DNA of 13,126 nucleotides from Euperipatoides rowelli. Lineage: Eukaryota > Onychophora > Udeonychophora > Euonychophora > Peripatopsidae. Positions 1 through 7,978 of the stretch are shown piece by piece. The number at the start of each line of letters is the position of its first letter. Positions within the stretch are counted from its first letter, which is position 1. The stretch lies in NCBI GenBank assembly GCA_003024985.2, contig PXIH01S0010469.1; one strand, given 5' to 3'. The position numbers and the translations under genes are program-made. Below the pieces are notes generated by a model. The model made no database searches. It was not told the DNA's origin and saw nothing but the letters and a program-made list of their open reading frames with translations.

Positions 1-39
1 TTTATCGTGTAGTACGAAAAACACATGCCCCTACCTATT

Positions 40-475
40 ACATTTCCATTTTCTGTGTCTCTTTGGTTTGAGATAGATTTTTTTTTTTTTAGTTTTTATT
101 TTTAAAATCTGCATTAAAATTGTCTAGAAAAGTCTAATGCACAAAATAATATTATATAGCATACAACCGATAAGATAATGACGCTAATGCGGATGGTATT
201 TTTGAACTGCATATTTACTATATGTCCAAATGATAAATATTTAAGATCTAGAGCAGATAGAAAAAAATGAAATAATTTTATTTTCTATTTCTTACCAGGA
301 ATGTAAATTTGCAAAGAAAATTTACATCCAACTAACATATTTTTTAAAATTATTTTTTTTATAAATGTCGGCTATTAAAAAAAACTCCAGTTGATTTTTA
401 CATTTTTCTTTACTGCGTTTCTCTTATTTTAGATAAAATTTTATTGTTTTGATTTTTAAAATCTGCATTAAATTC
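40..475. repeat. Diverged ~85-bp direct repeat, copies ~355 bp apart
   Basis: The stretch at about 40-125 and the one at about 398-475 run in parallel. Both go through an ACATTT-rich start, a T-rich block with CTCTT or CTCTTT, an AGATA, a further T-rich block, and then the shared segment TTTTTAAAATCTGCATTAAA. Similarity fades after that shared segment. This suggests two old copies of one dispersed element, or a decayed tandem duplication. The AT-rich composition inflates chance similarity, but the shared 20-base segment in the same relative order makes chance less likely. Confidence 0.45.
301..327. repeat. Short stem-loop, 10-bp arms
   Basis: ATGTAAATTT at 301-310 is the exact reverse complement of AAATTTACAT at 318-327, with a 7-base loop. 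It is AT-rich and lies in the upstream intron. It could be a chance hairpin or the relic of a small inverted-repeat element; no function is apparent. Confidence 0.5.
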
Positions 476-712
476 TGATTTGAAAAAATGTATAAATTTA
501 TTCCTAAATGTTTATAATATTTGTATTAGATTACCTGAAATTCAAAATTTCAGAATCGCTTGATAGATCTTGAAAATAATATCACGGTGACCCCAAAACT
601 ACAGAAAATTTCAAACGGTCAAGAAATATGCTTTTTATGGGCTTAAACAATAAAGTAATGTATAACGCTGTTGCCTAATTCATATTTAGATTTTGAAACT
701 TGTAACACAAGC

Positions 713-773
713 GAATCGGATTCGAGTCATCAGCATTTTGTGACAGTTCACGTTGACTCGGATCCGAGTCATC
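713..773. repeat. 18-bp perfect palindrome plus a diverged copy 42 bp upstream
   Basis: TGACTCGGATCCGAGTCA at 754-771 is a perfect 18-bp palindrome. The 19-base segment at 755-773 matches 713-731 at 17 of 19 positions, the two differences falling inside the palindromic arms. The half-sites TGACTC and GAGTCA resemble AP-1 half-sites, but that resemblance alone does not make it a binding site. The GC content is much higher than its surroundings. It may be part of a dispersed repeat or a paired protein-binding site. Confidence 0.6.
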
Positions 774-1866
774 CACAGTGAAAGTGTTTAAAGGCATCTG
801 TTCAAATGTTTTTTTAATTTTGTCATAATCATCTGATCATTTGTTATAACACAATATACCTTTATTATCAGCAAAATAATTTCAAAAGTGATCAAATACA
901 AACTTGATTCTTTATATTTACACAAAGTTATTTTAAACCAGTATGTCTATCTTTGATTACTTCTTTTAGTCTTACAGCGGTCTATGTTGCTAAATCCATT
1001 CCCAAACCCAGTAATAAATGTTAATTCAATTTTATTGGTACTAAGGTATTAATCAGTTATTCTTAATAATTACAAATAATTAACATTTGAATTCATTTCT
1101 TATAGTTTAAAAGAAGAATGAAAAATAGTTATTTGTAGTATTCAAACTTTCTCTCTTCCCTTTCTCATATTAATACCTATCAATATTCTTTCATAATTAA
1201 ATAAATTTCCCAATATATTACCAGATACCTGAAGTAAATCTAGTAATTCTCTTTGTTTATTGTATGATTTAAATTTTTTTGATGGCTGTAAAATAAATAA
1301 AGTTTTTAATATTCTTAAATATAAAGGATTCCTTTATTATTAATTTAATTTAAAATGAAATAAAATATAACGAGTTAATTAATGCATTTTTTCAACTTTA
1401 CAAAACACTTAAAAGTATTTTAAATAGAAGATATAGTCTATTGTATGAGTATAGGAGATGGGATGAAGTTTTTCTTAGCTTCTAATGGGCATTTCATTAT
1501 TTAATCAATATAAATAATGAAGTTTTATAAAACAATTCTCATACTTTAATCAATAGTCCATATAAAAATCCATTTAAATTTATTCCTAATCGGTTTAATC
1601 ATTTTGAAATAGGGATTATTCAATATACCTTATAGTCACCCTTCTATGAACTTTTTATCTATCACACTTCAAACCATCGACCAAGAAAATTTTCTACCAT
1701 CTTAAAATTTGAATTCATTCTGTCATTGGCCCAAAAATCTTTCACTCATACACACAAAAAAAGAAAAACTTTGCCTAATATTATGCAAGTTATTCTAAAG
1801 TGCTGTGATTTTTTTTTCCTTTCTGTTTTGTATTTTAAAATACTTTAAAATTATTTTGTTTTTTAG

Positions 1867-2020
1867 ACAAAAGAAACATTAGATTATAGGCAATCACCAT
1901 CTTCATATTCAATACCCAGGGAAGAATCAGTTAGTCCCCAGGGCAGTCCTAGTCAACAAAATGGACGGCCTACTACACCAGCATTTCCTGTGGGGCCACG
2001 AACTCCTTATGTCAATCATG
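1867..2020 (+). CDS. Internal exon of a probable tensin homologue (Ser/Pro-rich linker)
   Basis: This 154-nt exon is open in one frame from its first base (phase 0) and ends with one base of a split codon. It is bounded by TTTTTTAG on the left and GTAAGATTT on the right. The 51 complete codons encode a Ser/Pro/Thr-rich stretch with several proline-directed Ser/Thr sites (QSPSS, VSPQ, GSPSQ, TTPAF, RTPYV). Its end, TPAFPVGPRTPYVNH, resembles the PVSP-TPYV motif I recall in the linker that precedes the SH2 domain of animal tensins, which couple integrin adhesions to actin. The clean splice context, the GC rise over the flanking introns and the phase match to the exon at 12314 all support a real exon. 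The tensin identity is an inference from a short motif. Other Ser/Pro-rich adaptor proteins remain possible, since no folded domain is in the window. Confidence 0.75.
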
Positions 2021-2030
2021 GTAAGATTTT
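2021..2030 (+). promoter_or_regulatory. 5' splice site (donor) of the long intron
   Basis: GTAAGATTTT directly follows the last coding base. GTAAG matches the metazoan donor consensus well, and the open frame ends shortly after it. Confidence 0.75.
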
Positions 2031-3239
2031 TATTTTATTAGTAAATTCAGATTTTATGATTAAAATGATTATACAAATGATATAGTAGACAGGAAATATA
2101 ATTAGAGGTATATAATAAGGACAGGATGGAAAATGCAATGGTTAATTTATGAAATATATTAATATAGAATAGATAGAGTTCATTTTAATCAAAATTAATA
2201 TTACTGTATTTACATTTTGTTCATGATTTAACTGTTTAAATACAAAATAAACAAACCAATACAAAAACTGCTATTAGGACCTTAGCCCAATGAAGTATCT
2301 AGATCCTATTATATTATGAAGATTAAGTATAGTAAAAAAATAGATAAAGCATTATTAAAGTTGAAATGCAAATGATTCATTATCACAGTCCACTTTGTCT
2401 TGTTGGCTCTTATAATTTCCAGAGCTAACAGGAAACAATTAAAATGTTATGACCATATTAATATAATGCACTAAAACAGTCAATCAAGTCTATGAATCAA
2501 TAATAGGACACTCTCTCAATATTAGAAATCATGTTCACCAAACCAGGCTGTCAAGATGAAAACAATGGTTAATCATAGGTTCCATTGTTTGATGATCTCT
2601 ACTTAAAGGAAAGTTTATCAATTAAAACCAATCAAGATGGCAAACTTTGTTGTCGATCATAAATATATAATTAGGTAGCTTACTTCAAAAATGAATTAAC
2701 AAAAGAAAAAAAGAATAAATAAAGTATGCATTCAGTTTTCATGTTATGTTACCAATGAAGCCTGGAGAAGTAAAAAAAGATTTCCGTAGATCAACAAATC
2801 AAAACCATTAAATATAGCCAGAGTAAAAATATACTGCTTCAAATTTCTTAACCTTGAAAACAATCTTTCACATAATGAAATACTTATCAATATAATAAAC
2901 ACTCACCATGGAGAAGTTAGTTAATGAAAGTTTATTTAAAATGTTCTAATTCTACAAGTATTATTTTTGTTGTTATTCTGCAAATTTATTTGTCACATTA
3001 CATGATACTAGGAGTGCACTTATCAGGACCAAGTGAATGTGAGTATTAACACTTTCCATTCAGTTTTATTTTGATAAATCATTACATTCTAGTCTGGTGT
3101 ATTTTCAATGAATTGAAAAAAATTATATTTTAAAATGGAGTGACTATCTTTATAAGAATTACTATTTTGACTATCATTTTGCTGAATACATTTTTGCAAC
3201 TCTAGAAAAACTCTTACATAAGATTTTCTAAAGTAATGT
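2031..3239. other. AT-rich intron segment without recognised feature
   Basis: I find no coding potential, RNA gene or clear repeat in this stretch. Reading frames on both strands are short and biased toward Asn, Lys, Ile and Phe. The far end (from about 3180) might contain badly decayed upstream sequence of the Penelope-like element that becomes recognisable at 3240, but I could not follow it. Confidence 0.5.
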
Positions 3240-3841
3240 ACAGACATATTACTGGGCTTCAACTCTGAACATCCCCAGAACCATAAAGCTGCTAGTGTAA
3301 AAACCCTTTTCAAAAGAGCAGAAAACATCCCGGATACAGAGGAATCCATCAAAAATGAGAAACTTCATATTTACTCAATCCTTAGAAACAATGGGTATTC
3401 ATATTGGTTCATAATGAAATATTCCAACAGTAAACCAACATCATCTAAAAGAAGAAGAGTTTTTCTGTCTGCCTTCCATACATAAAAAATTTGAGTGAAT
3501 CGATAGGCAGAATATTGCAGTTTCAAACCTCAAAAGACTAAAACAATGTATCACACCCAAAGGACCCCGTTCCCATTGAAAAAAAGATCATCAGTGGTAT
3601 ACACCATCCCCTGTGGAGACTGTGACCAAATCTACAATGGCCAAACAAAAACAAACCTGGGAGCAAGAGTAAAGAACACCATTATCATATCTTCATTGAG
3701 AACGTTGAAAAGTCTGCTGATCACTCTCTTCAGTTAAACCATCAAATAAACAGGACGAGGGTCAGAATCCTTCATGAAAATACATCTACAAACCTGAGGC
3801 TATTTTTAGAAGGATGGGAACTTGAGTCACAATGTTTTTGA
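3240..3841 (+). pseudogene. Penelope-like retroelement, C-terminal fragment with GIY-YIG domain (dead)
   Basis: Successive + strand frames spell the end of a Penelope-like element protein. Frame 1 (3240-3485) gives FNSEHPQNHKAASVKTLFKR and later ILRNNGYSYWFI, matching the linker after the reverse transcriptase. Short pieces in two other frames at about 3469-3535 read LPSIHKKFE and SESIGRILQFQTS. The GIY-YIG nuclease start lies at about 3546-3675 (VVYTIPCGDCDQIYNGQT). The last piece, from about 3674, includes SADHSLQLNHQINRTRVRIL and stops at the TGA at 3839-3841. Family members use this nuclease to cut target DNA for integration. The CxxC pair and the Arg of the following helix are kept. The residues usually Gly before VVY and Ile in YIG are Ser and Asn here. 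At least four frame changes and the missing reverse transcriptase core show it is inactive. The rest of the element is absent. Confidence 0.85.
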
Positions 3842-4463
3842 AAAAAAACTAAGGCGCAACAGTTCCAGAATTTTTTTAAGTCCTACAATAAACATTGAAA
3901 TTTTATTTTACTAGTTGTGATTCTACGAAAATATTCATAAAAAATCTCCATTGTTTAAAACAGGAAGTTGCAGAAAATCATTCACCAATGTTTAACATCA
4001 TTACATTGTTTAACATGATAGAAATATTAAAGATTCGAACATTCTACATAGAATTGGGTACAGTTAATAGTTGAAACATCTGAATAAATATTTGTTTTAT
4101 TTTAAAGGATTGAAGAAATTTAACTTTTTTTTCATAATGAATATTGAAATCCACATAGAGCATCCATTTAAATATCTAAAGTAATTGAATCAAAAAATAG
4201 TTTTATGATCAATTTTCTGATTGTATTAATATTTCTCATAATAAAGTCTTTCTTAGTTATATTCTTCATCCAAAAAATCTATTTTGAAACTAATCATGTA
4301 ATTGTTCTAAATGACATTCAGAAAATTTGATTTTGACAAACTAAAAAATGACAGATTGTTCCATCTAGTAGTTTATTTTGAAGCTAAATAATTGTTTTAT
4401 AACATGAAATAATTTTCAAATGACTTTATCTCTTATATTTTATTAGAGAAATTTATAAAAGTG
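3842..4463. other. AT-rich intron segment downstream of the Penelope remnant
   Basis: This holds the possible 3' untranslated tail of the retroelement, including an AATAAA at about 3886, with no clear end such as a poly(A) tract plus target-site duplication. Beyond about 3900 I see only AT-rich sequence with no gene. Confidence 0.4.
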
Positions 4464-4525
4464 AAAACGAGTTCAGCTCGTTTTAAGTCTGGAATAACAC
4501 AACTAATAAAATGAGCTGACCTCGT
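4464..4525. repeat. Nested inverted repeats around a GAGCTGA core
   Basis: AAAACGAG (4464-4471) and CTCGTTTT (4477-4484) form a perfect 8-bp stem with a 5-base loop. The 19 bases at 4467-4485 are also an inverted copy of 4507-4525 (17 of 19 matching). A further TAACAC/GTGTTA pair (4495-4500 and 4524-4529) offers a competing stem. The arrangement resembles the termini of a small inverted-repeat element, but no target-site duplication is evident. Confidence 0.5.
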
Positions 4526-4529
4526 GTTA

Positions 4530-5028
4530 GAAGACTGGAAAATGTTATAACAAATATAGAAAAAAAAAAGTTCTGACATTATATATTTTCATCATAGCCA
4601 CTAAATTGTATTAATAAAATATGTTTTGTTGAATCTTAATCATCCTCTCATTATTGTGGTCCAAATAAAAATCTAATACAAGGAAATGTTTTTCAAAGAA
4701 AATATGTATTTCATATCTAAAGCATATTATCCTTTTAGAACCCAACAGAAATTTAAACATTTTGATGGAAACTAAATAATTATAGCATTGATAATTATGT
4801 GAGATCTGTTAGTTTAATATTTTTAAATCAGGGAATACATTTTATTCCTTGCATTATAGATGTTTCAATCAGCTAAGAACACACATACCAATCATTACTA
4901 GTTGGTGTACGATTATATTATGATTCACCATTTTCAAATGCAATATTTTTTTAAAAAAAAAAGGTTTTGTTTTTATGGACAAATATCTCTTAGAATATTT
5001 TTTCATTCTCTATTACTAGATTTATAAT
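4530..5028. other. AT-rich intron segment, nothing recognised
   Basis: Only short AT-rich frames with frequent stops and homopolymer runs (for example around 4560 and 4950) are present. No RNA gene or repeat family was recognised. Confidence 0.5.
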
Positions 5029-5078
5029 GCAGTGATATTTAATCTTATGATCCCAGTCATAAGATTAAATATCACTGC
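5029..5078. repeat. Perfect 22-bp inverted repeat with 6-base loop
   Basis: The arm at 5029-5050 begins GCAGTGATATTT and is the exact reverse complement of 5057-5078, which ends AAATATCACTGC. They are separated only by TCCCAG. The absence of any mismatch in a 22-bp stem points to a recent origin or to selection. A snap-back replication error or a young inverted-repeat element is the simplest source. The loop is shorter than in typical microRNA precursors, so a microRNA gene is unlikely. Confidence 0.85.
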
Positions 5079-5159
5079 CTTTAGTTTGTTTCATTTTAAG
5101 ATTCACTTCAAGCATAGTTGGTGCCATCTTTTTTATTTAAGGCACATTAATACTTTATT

Positions 5160-5692
5160 TAAATATATTATCTAGAAATCCTGTGGATAATGCTTCTATC
5201 ATCTTTAATTTACATCAGATCCAAGGTAGAATGACTGAATGAACAGGCAGATCATTAAGTTCTTCAAACATCTGCACTTCCTGCTTCATCAAATGAGCAT
5301 ATAAATACTGGCATGAAGCAGATAGTCCATTGTTGTTCTCCTTTCTCCTCATTCACTTTTTAAGCTTTAAAAAATGGGAATTAGGTGACCATTTAATCAG
5401 TTAAATGATTCATGACCGTGAAAATGTTTTTAACTATGCTTTCTACTTCAAAATTTTCTTTCTTATCAACGCTTGTTGGATTTCTACAAATGATAATTGT
5501 TACTAAAGATTTTTCAGTGACAAATGAGTGATTATTTGATTTATTAACACACATATTTCTGGCCCACCCCCTCTCTACACTTGCAAATAAAGATTGAATT
5601 GATTTTCCATTTCTATTACAAACTACTTCCACTATAAATGTGGTAAAATATTTTTTGCATTTGATTTGATAGATATTGTGTTGAGAGAAAAA
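5160..5692 (-). pseudogene. Unidentified protein-like remnant in two minus-strand frames
   Basis: On the minus strand an open stretch of about 100 codons runs from about 5692 to 5393. It includes VEVVCNRNGKSIQSLFASVE and, toward its end, VESIVKNIFTVMNHLTD. A second frame follows at about 5366-5160, containing QYLYAHLMKQEVQMFEELN and DLPVHSVILPWI, one stop, then MIEALSTGFLDNIF. Residue usage is more protein-like than random translation of the surrounding AT-rich DNA, and the two frames are adjacent in the same direction, as in a frameshifted old coding copy. A TTTATAG precedes the VEVVC segment and could be a 3' splice site. I do not recognise the family: it could be a processed pseudogene, a transposon protein, or a chance open frame. 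No intact start-to-stop gene is present. Confidence 0.25.
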
Positions 5693-6242
5693 CTAATTGA
5701 TACTCAGTGTTTTCTATTGTCATTTAAGAAAGGAAGATCATTTAACAGGTCATTTCAGGTATTTAAATTATGTAATTATTCTTACAATTCATCATAATGC
5801 TAATTCTGGTCATATTTTTAGTATTATTAATAAAGAAAGAATTCCATTCTAAAAAAGAAATAATCTTAAATAATCTACTAACTTATGTGATGGCTAAAAC
5901 AAGCACTATAGATGTGTTTTAGAAGTAAACAAATAACTATCTGCCTAAAATGGTAAAAAAACTACAGTGCTACCAGGTTCTAGGAAAAAAAATATATAAA
6001 GTATTTTAGGATGTATTTTTTATTACTCAACCTAGTAGTGATTTTAATTAAATTATTTCAGCCAGCATTTGTCACAATCATCTCCAACCACACCTAAAAA
6101 TAACTATATTAATATATTATGACAAAACCCAATTACTTCTATTCTCACTTAAACATCACACAAATAATATATTACCATCCACATTATTCTGCCTCACAAA
6201 TGTATTCTGACCCCTATCCACCACCCCTCTTCCTAATCAATG
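5693..6242. other. AT-rich intron segment, nothing recognised
   Basis: No coding, RNA or repeat signal was found. A locally C-rich + strand patch at about 6060-6240 has a different texture from its neighbours but encodes nothing recognisable. Confidence 0.45.
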
Positions 6243-6278
6243 ACTAGATTATTACTCTGAACTAGATCATTACTCTGA
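6243..6278. repeat. 18-bp tandem duplication
   Basis: ACTAGATTATTACTCTGA (6243-6260) is followed immediately by ACTAGATCATTACTCTGA (6261-6278), with a single T/C difference. This is a simple slippage-type duplication with two units. Confidence 0.9.
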
Positions 6279-6820
6279 AGGCTTTCTACGTAGAGTAGGA
6301 AGCTATATTACTCATATTTTGTCAAAGTCTGGAAATGAACCAGTTTAAAAGAAGTTCCAAATCTAAAATATTTCTTAGAACCATTGAGTTGGAGGCATAG
6401 TGCAAAATCATTGCATATTTTATTGCTTATTAGAATAAAAATTCATACTAAAAGCAAAATAGTGTTAATTGAAAACACTTCTTAATTGAAAGGAAACCAA
6501 ATTTGATAGATAAATCATTTTTACAATTGCAGAGTAAGTAGACTAAACTTTCCTTTCAAAAATACAGAAGCATTCTTAAGATTATCATCAATCAAACCTC
6601 AAGAATAATAAGCCACAATAAAATATTATGATAATAAATACATCTGAATGAATGAAAGGAAAGAACTACCCCTATAAATTTTCTATTTCAGCAGTTAGAC
6701 TAATGACTTACCAATTATCATTTATGTTTTATTTCACGTTAAATATTTATATAGTTTTGCAATTTTACTCACAAAACATTCAGAGGCATTGTGACCTAGT
6801 TCACAAATTCTTTCATCTAA
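6279..6820. other. AT-rich intron segment without supported gene
   Basis: A 65-codon open frame at 6652-6849 is present. Its translation is a Phe/Tyr/Ile-rich string with no motif, no splice context and typical AT-bias composition, so I do not call it. Nothing else is evident. Confidence 0.45.
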
Positions 6821-7095
6821 GTGAATCATTCATGGTGATTCATTCATAATGAATGAGTTATATACCATTCAAATGTGAAGTTGCTAGACTGAGATCTAAC
6901 ATGTGTTAAATTTTGCAACACACTGTTTTGGCCATGAAGACTCAATATTCATGAGTCTATTTTTTTTTAATTATGCATACATCTAGGTAATGGTGGTGTG
7001 AACAATTTGTTCTTTTCTTGTGTCATGTATCATTTGGATTGAATAATGACCCTCGCAGTCATGATTCATTCACGAAGAATGACTCATTCATGAAC
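6821..7095. repeat. Possible MITE-like unit bounded by TCATTCA/TGAATGA palindromic ends
   Basis: The composite TGATTCATTCA-N4-GAATGA occurs at 6836-6856 and, with identical spacing, at 7062-7082. The first copy contains a palindrome with 8-bp arms (TCATTCAT, centre A, ATGAATGA). Extra ATTCATG copies flank both on the outer side (6827-6834 and 7086-7092). Between them, AGACTCA and TGAGTCT (6938-6944 and 6952-6958) form another inverted pair. Clustered, similarly built ends about 250 bp apart fit a small non-autonomous element. I could not define exact termini or a target-site duplication, so the element call is tentative. Confidence 0.35.
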
Positions 7096-7379
7096 AATCC
7101 ACCACAACATCATGACATATATTGTAGAAGAACATCACCTCTCAATAGAGAAGATTGAGACCAAAATAAGGAAACAACTTTAACTACTATCTCTTAAGTA
7201 TTAGAAGTACAATTTTCAAAATCTAACTTTATTTTTTGAATATTTTGAAGTCTATTAATCTTTATGTTATAAATAAAAGCTTGCATCTCATCATTCAGCC
7301 AAATATATACAAAAAAATAAATATCTCCACCACTACATACTGGAGATGCCCAGTAGATTGAATGTCTAGTTTAGATTGC

Positions 7380-7710
7380 TTTAATGGGATTTTAAAAACG
7401 AAATAATTCCAGATAGCTGAAAGAAGAATAGAGTGAAACTTCTATGTAAAGGTGAAAATAATCTAAACTTGATATTAATAATTATAGACCAATCAGCATT
7501 ATAAGTAACTTGGGTAAATTATTTACAGCAATACTCAATGATTGGTTAGATATAATAATAGAAAAAAAAAAACAATCCACTGGGTGAATTTGCAAAACAA
7601 TTTTAAGATAGATAGAAGGGTATAGCAATAATATATTGACAGAGGTCATTGCTGTCAAGATTTTGGAGATTGTTATACAAGCTAACCTTAAGTGAGGTTC
7701 GTAGGTCAAT
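7380..7710 (+). pseudogene. Degraded non-LTR (LINE) reverse transcriptase fragment
   Basis: Three + strand frames in series resemble the N-terminal part of a LINE reverse transcriptase. FNGILKTK lies at about 7380, KNRVKLLCKGENNLN at 7421-7465, and NYRPISIISNLGKLFTAILN at 7480-7539, followed by about 55 more codons with three in-frame stops. The NYRPIS...LGKLF segment is the hallmark of the early reverse transcriptase motifs in non-LTR retrotransposons. The preceding short-Lys-rich pieces correspond to the usual region just upstream. The catalytic YxDD box and the endonuclease domain are not visible, and frame changes and stops show it is dead. The clade cannot be assigned with confidence. 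It ends about 270 bp before the satellite. Confidence 0.75.
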
Positions 7711-7978
7711 GACTTGATAAAAAAAAATCAAGCAGCATACTATTCATTCTGTACAAATGTAGTCCTGCTTTGTCCATCTCTCATATCAATGCCCTTAAAT
7801 CAATTCAGAGGGGTGACTTTATTATTATTATTATTCTAGACACTAGTTTGTTAGCTATAATTTAGCTCTGTCCCAACTTAACATGGGACTTTCTCTAACC
7901 ATTGGCAAAACCTTACTTTGATTTTATTAAAAAAAATTGTGGTTTTCATGATTTTCTTCTATCTAAACAGAGATCTAA
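7711..7978. other. Spacer between LINE fragment and satellite, with an (ATT)n tract
   Basis: A short ATT microsatellite lies at about 7819-7835. The segment around 7754-7808 could be more decayed LINE sequence, since a translation reads CPSLISMPLNQF, but this is too weak to call. The rest is AT-rich with no gene. Confidence 0.4.

Larger units (their letters stand above)
1..1866 (+). other. 3' part of an upstream intron (AT-rich, non-coding)
   Basis: I see no credible coding sequence here: all frames are broken by frequent stops, and composition is A/T-dominated with many homopolymer runs. It ends in a T-rich tract and TTTTTTAG at 1859-1866, which fits a 3' splice site. The last in-frame triplet before the exon is TAG (1864-1866), so the exon's reading frame cannot extend upstream and must begin by splicing. 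Within it lie a diverged direct repeat (about 40-125 and 398-475), a stem-loop at 301-327 and a palindromic repeat at 713-773. The block at about 540-710 looks like part of a dispersed repeat, but I cannot name a family. Confidence 0.7.

Noticed and set aside
3089-3352. Minus-strand 87-codon open frame
   Set aside because: It overlaps the Penelope-like fragment, whose sense translation is on the + strand, so this is an antisense shadow.
3546-3737. Intact small gene of 63 codons
   Set aside because: It is only the middle of the GIY-YIG domain of a broken retroelement. The Met start is incidental and the true continuation shifts frame near 3670.
5029-5078. microRNA precursor
   Set aside because: The stem is only 22 bp with a 6-base loop and no extended lower stem, so the usual precursor geometry is missing.
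6652-6849. Plus-strand 65-codon open frame
   Set aside because: AT-bias residues only, with no splice sites or motif, and it runs into the palindromic repeat.
7482-7709. Minus-strand 75-codon open frame
   Set aside because: The opposite strand carries the recognisable reverse transcriptase motif, so this frame is its shadow.
7754-7808. Continuation of the LINE into a later reverse transcriptase motif (CPSLISMPLNQF)
   Set aside because: The resemblance is short and would need large deletions, so it cannot be supported without an alignment.
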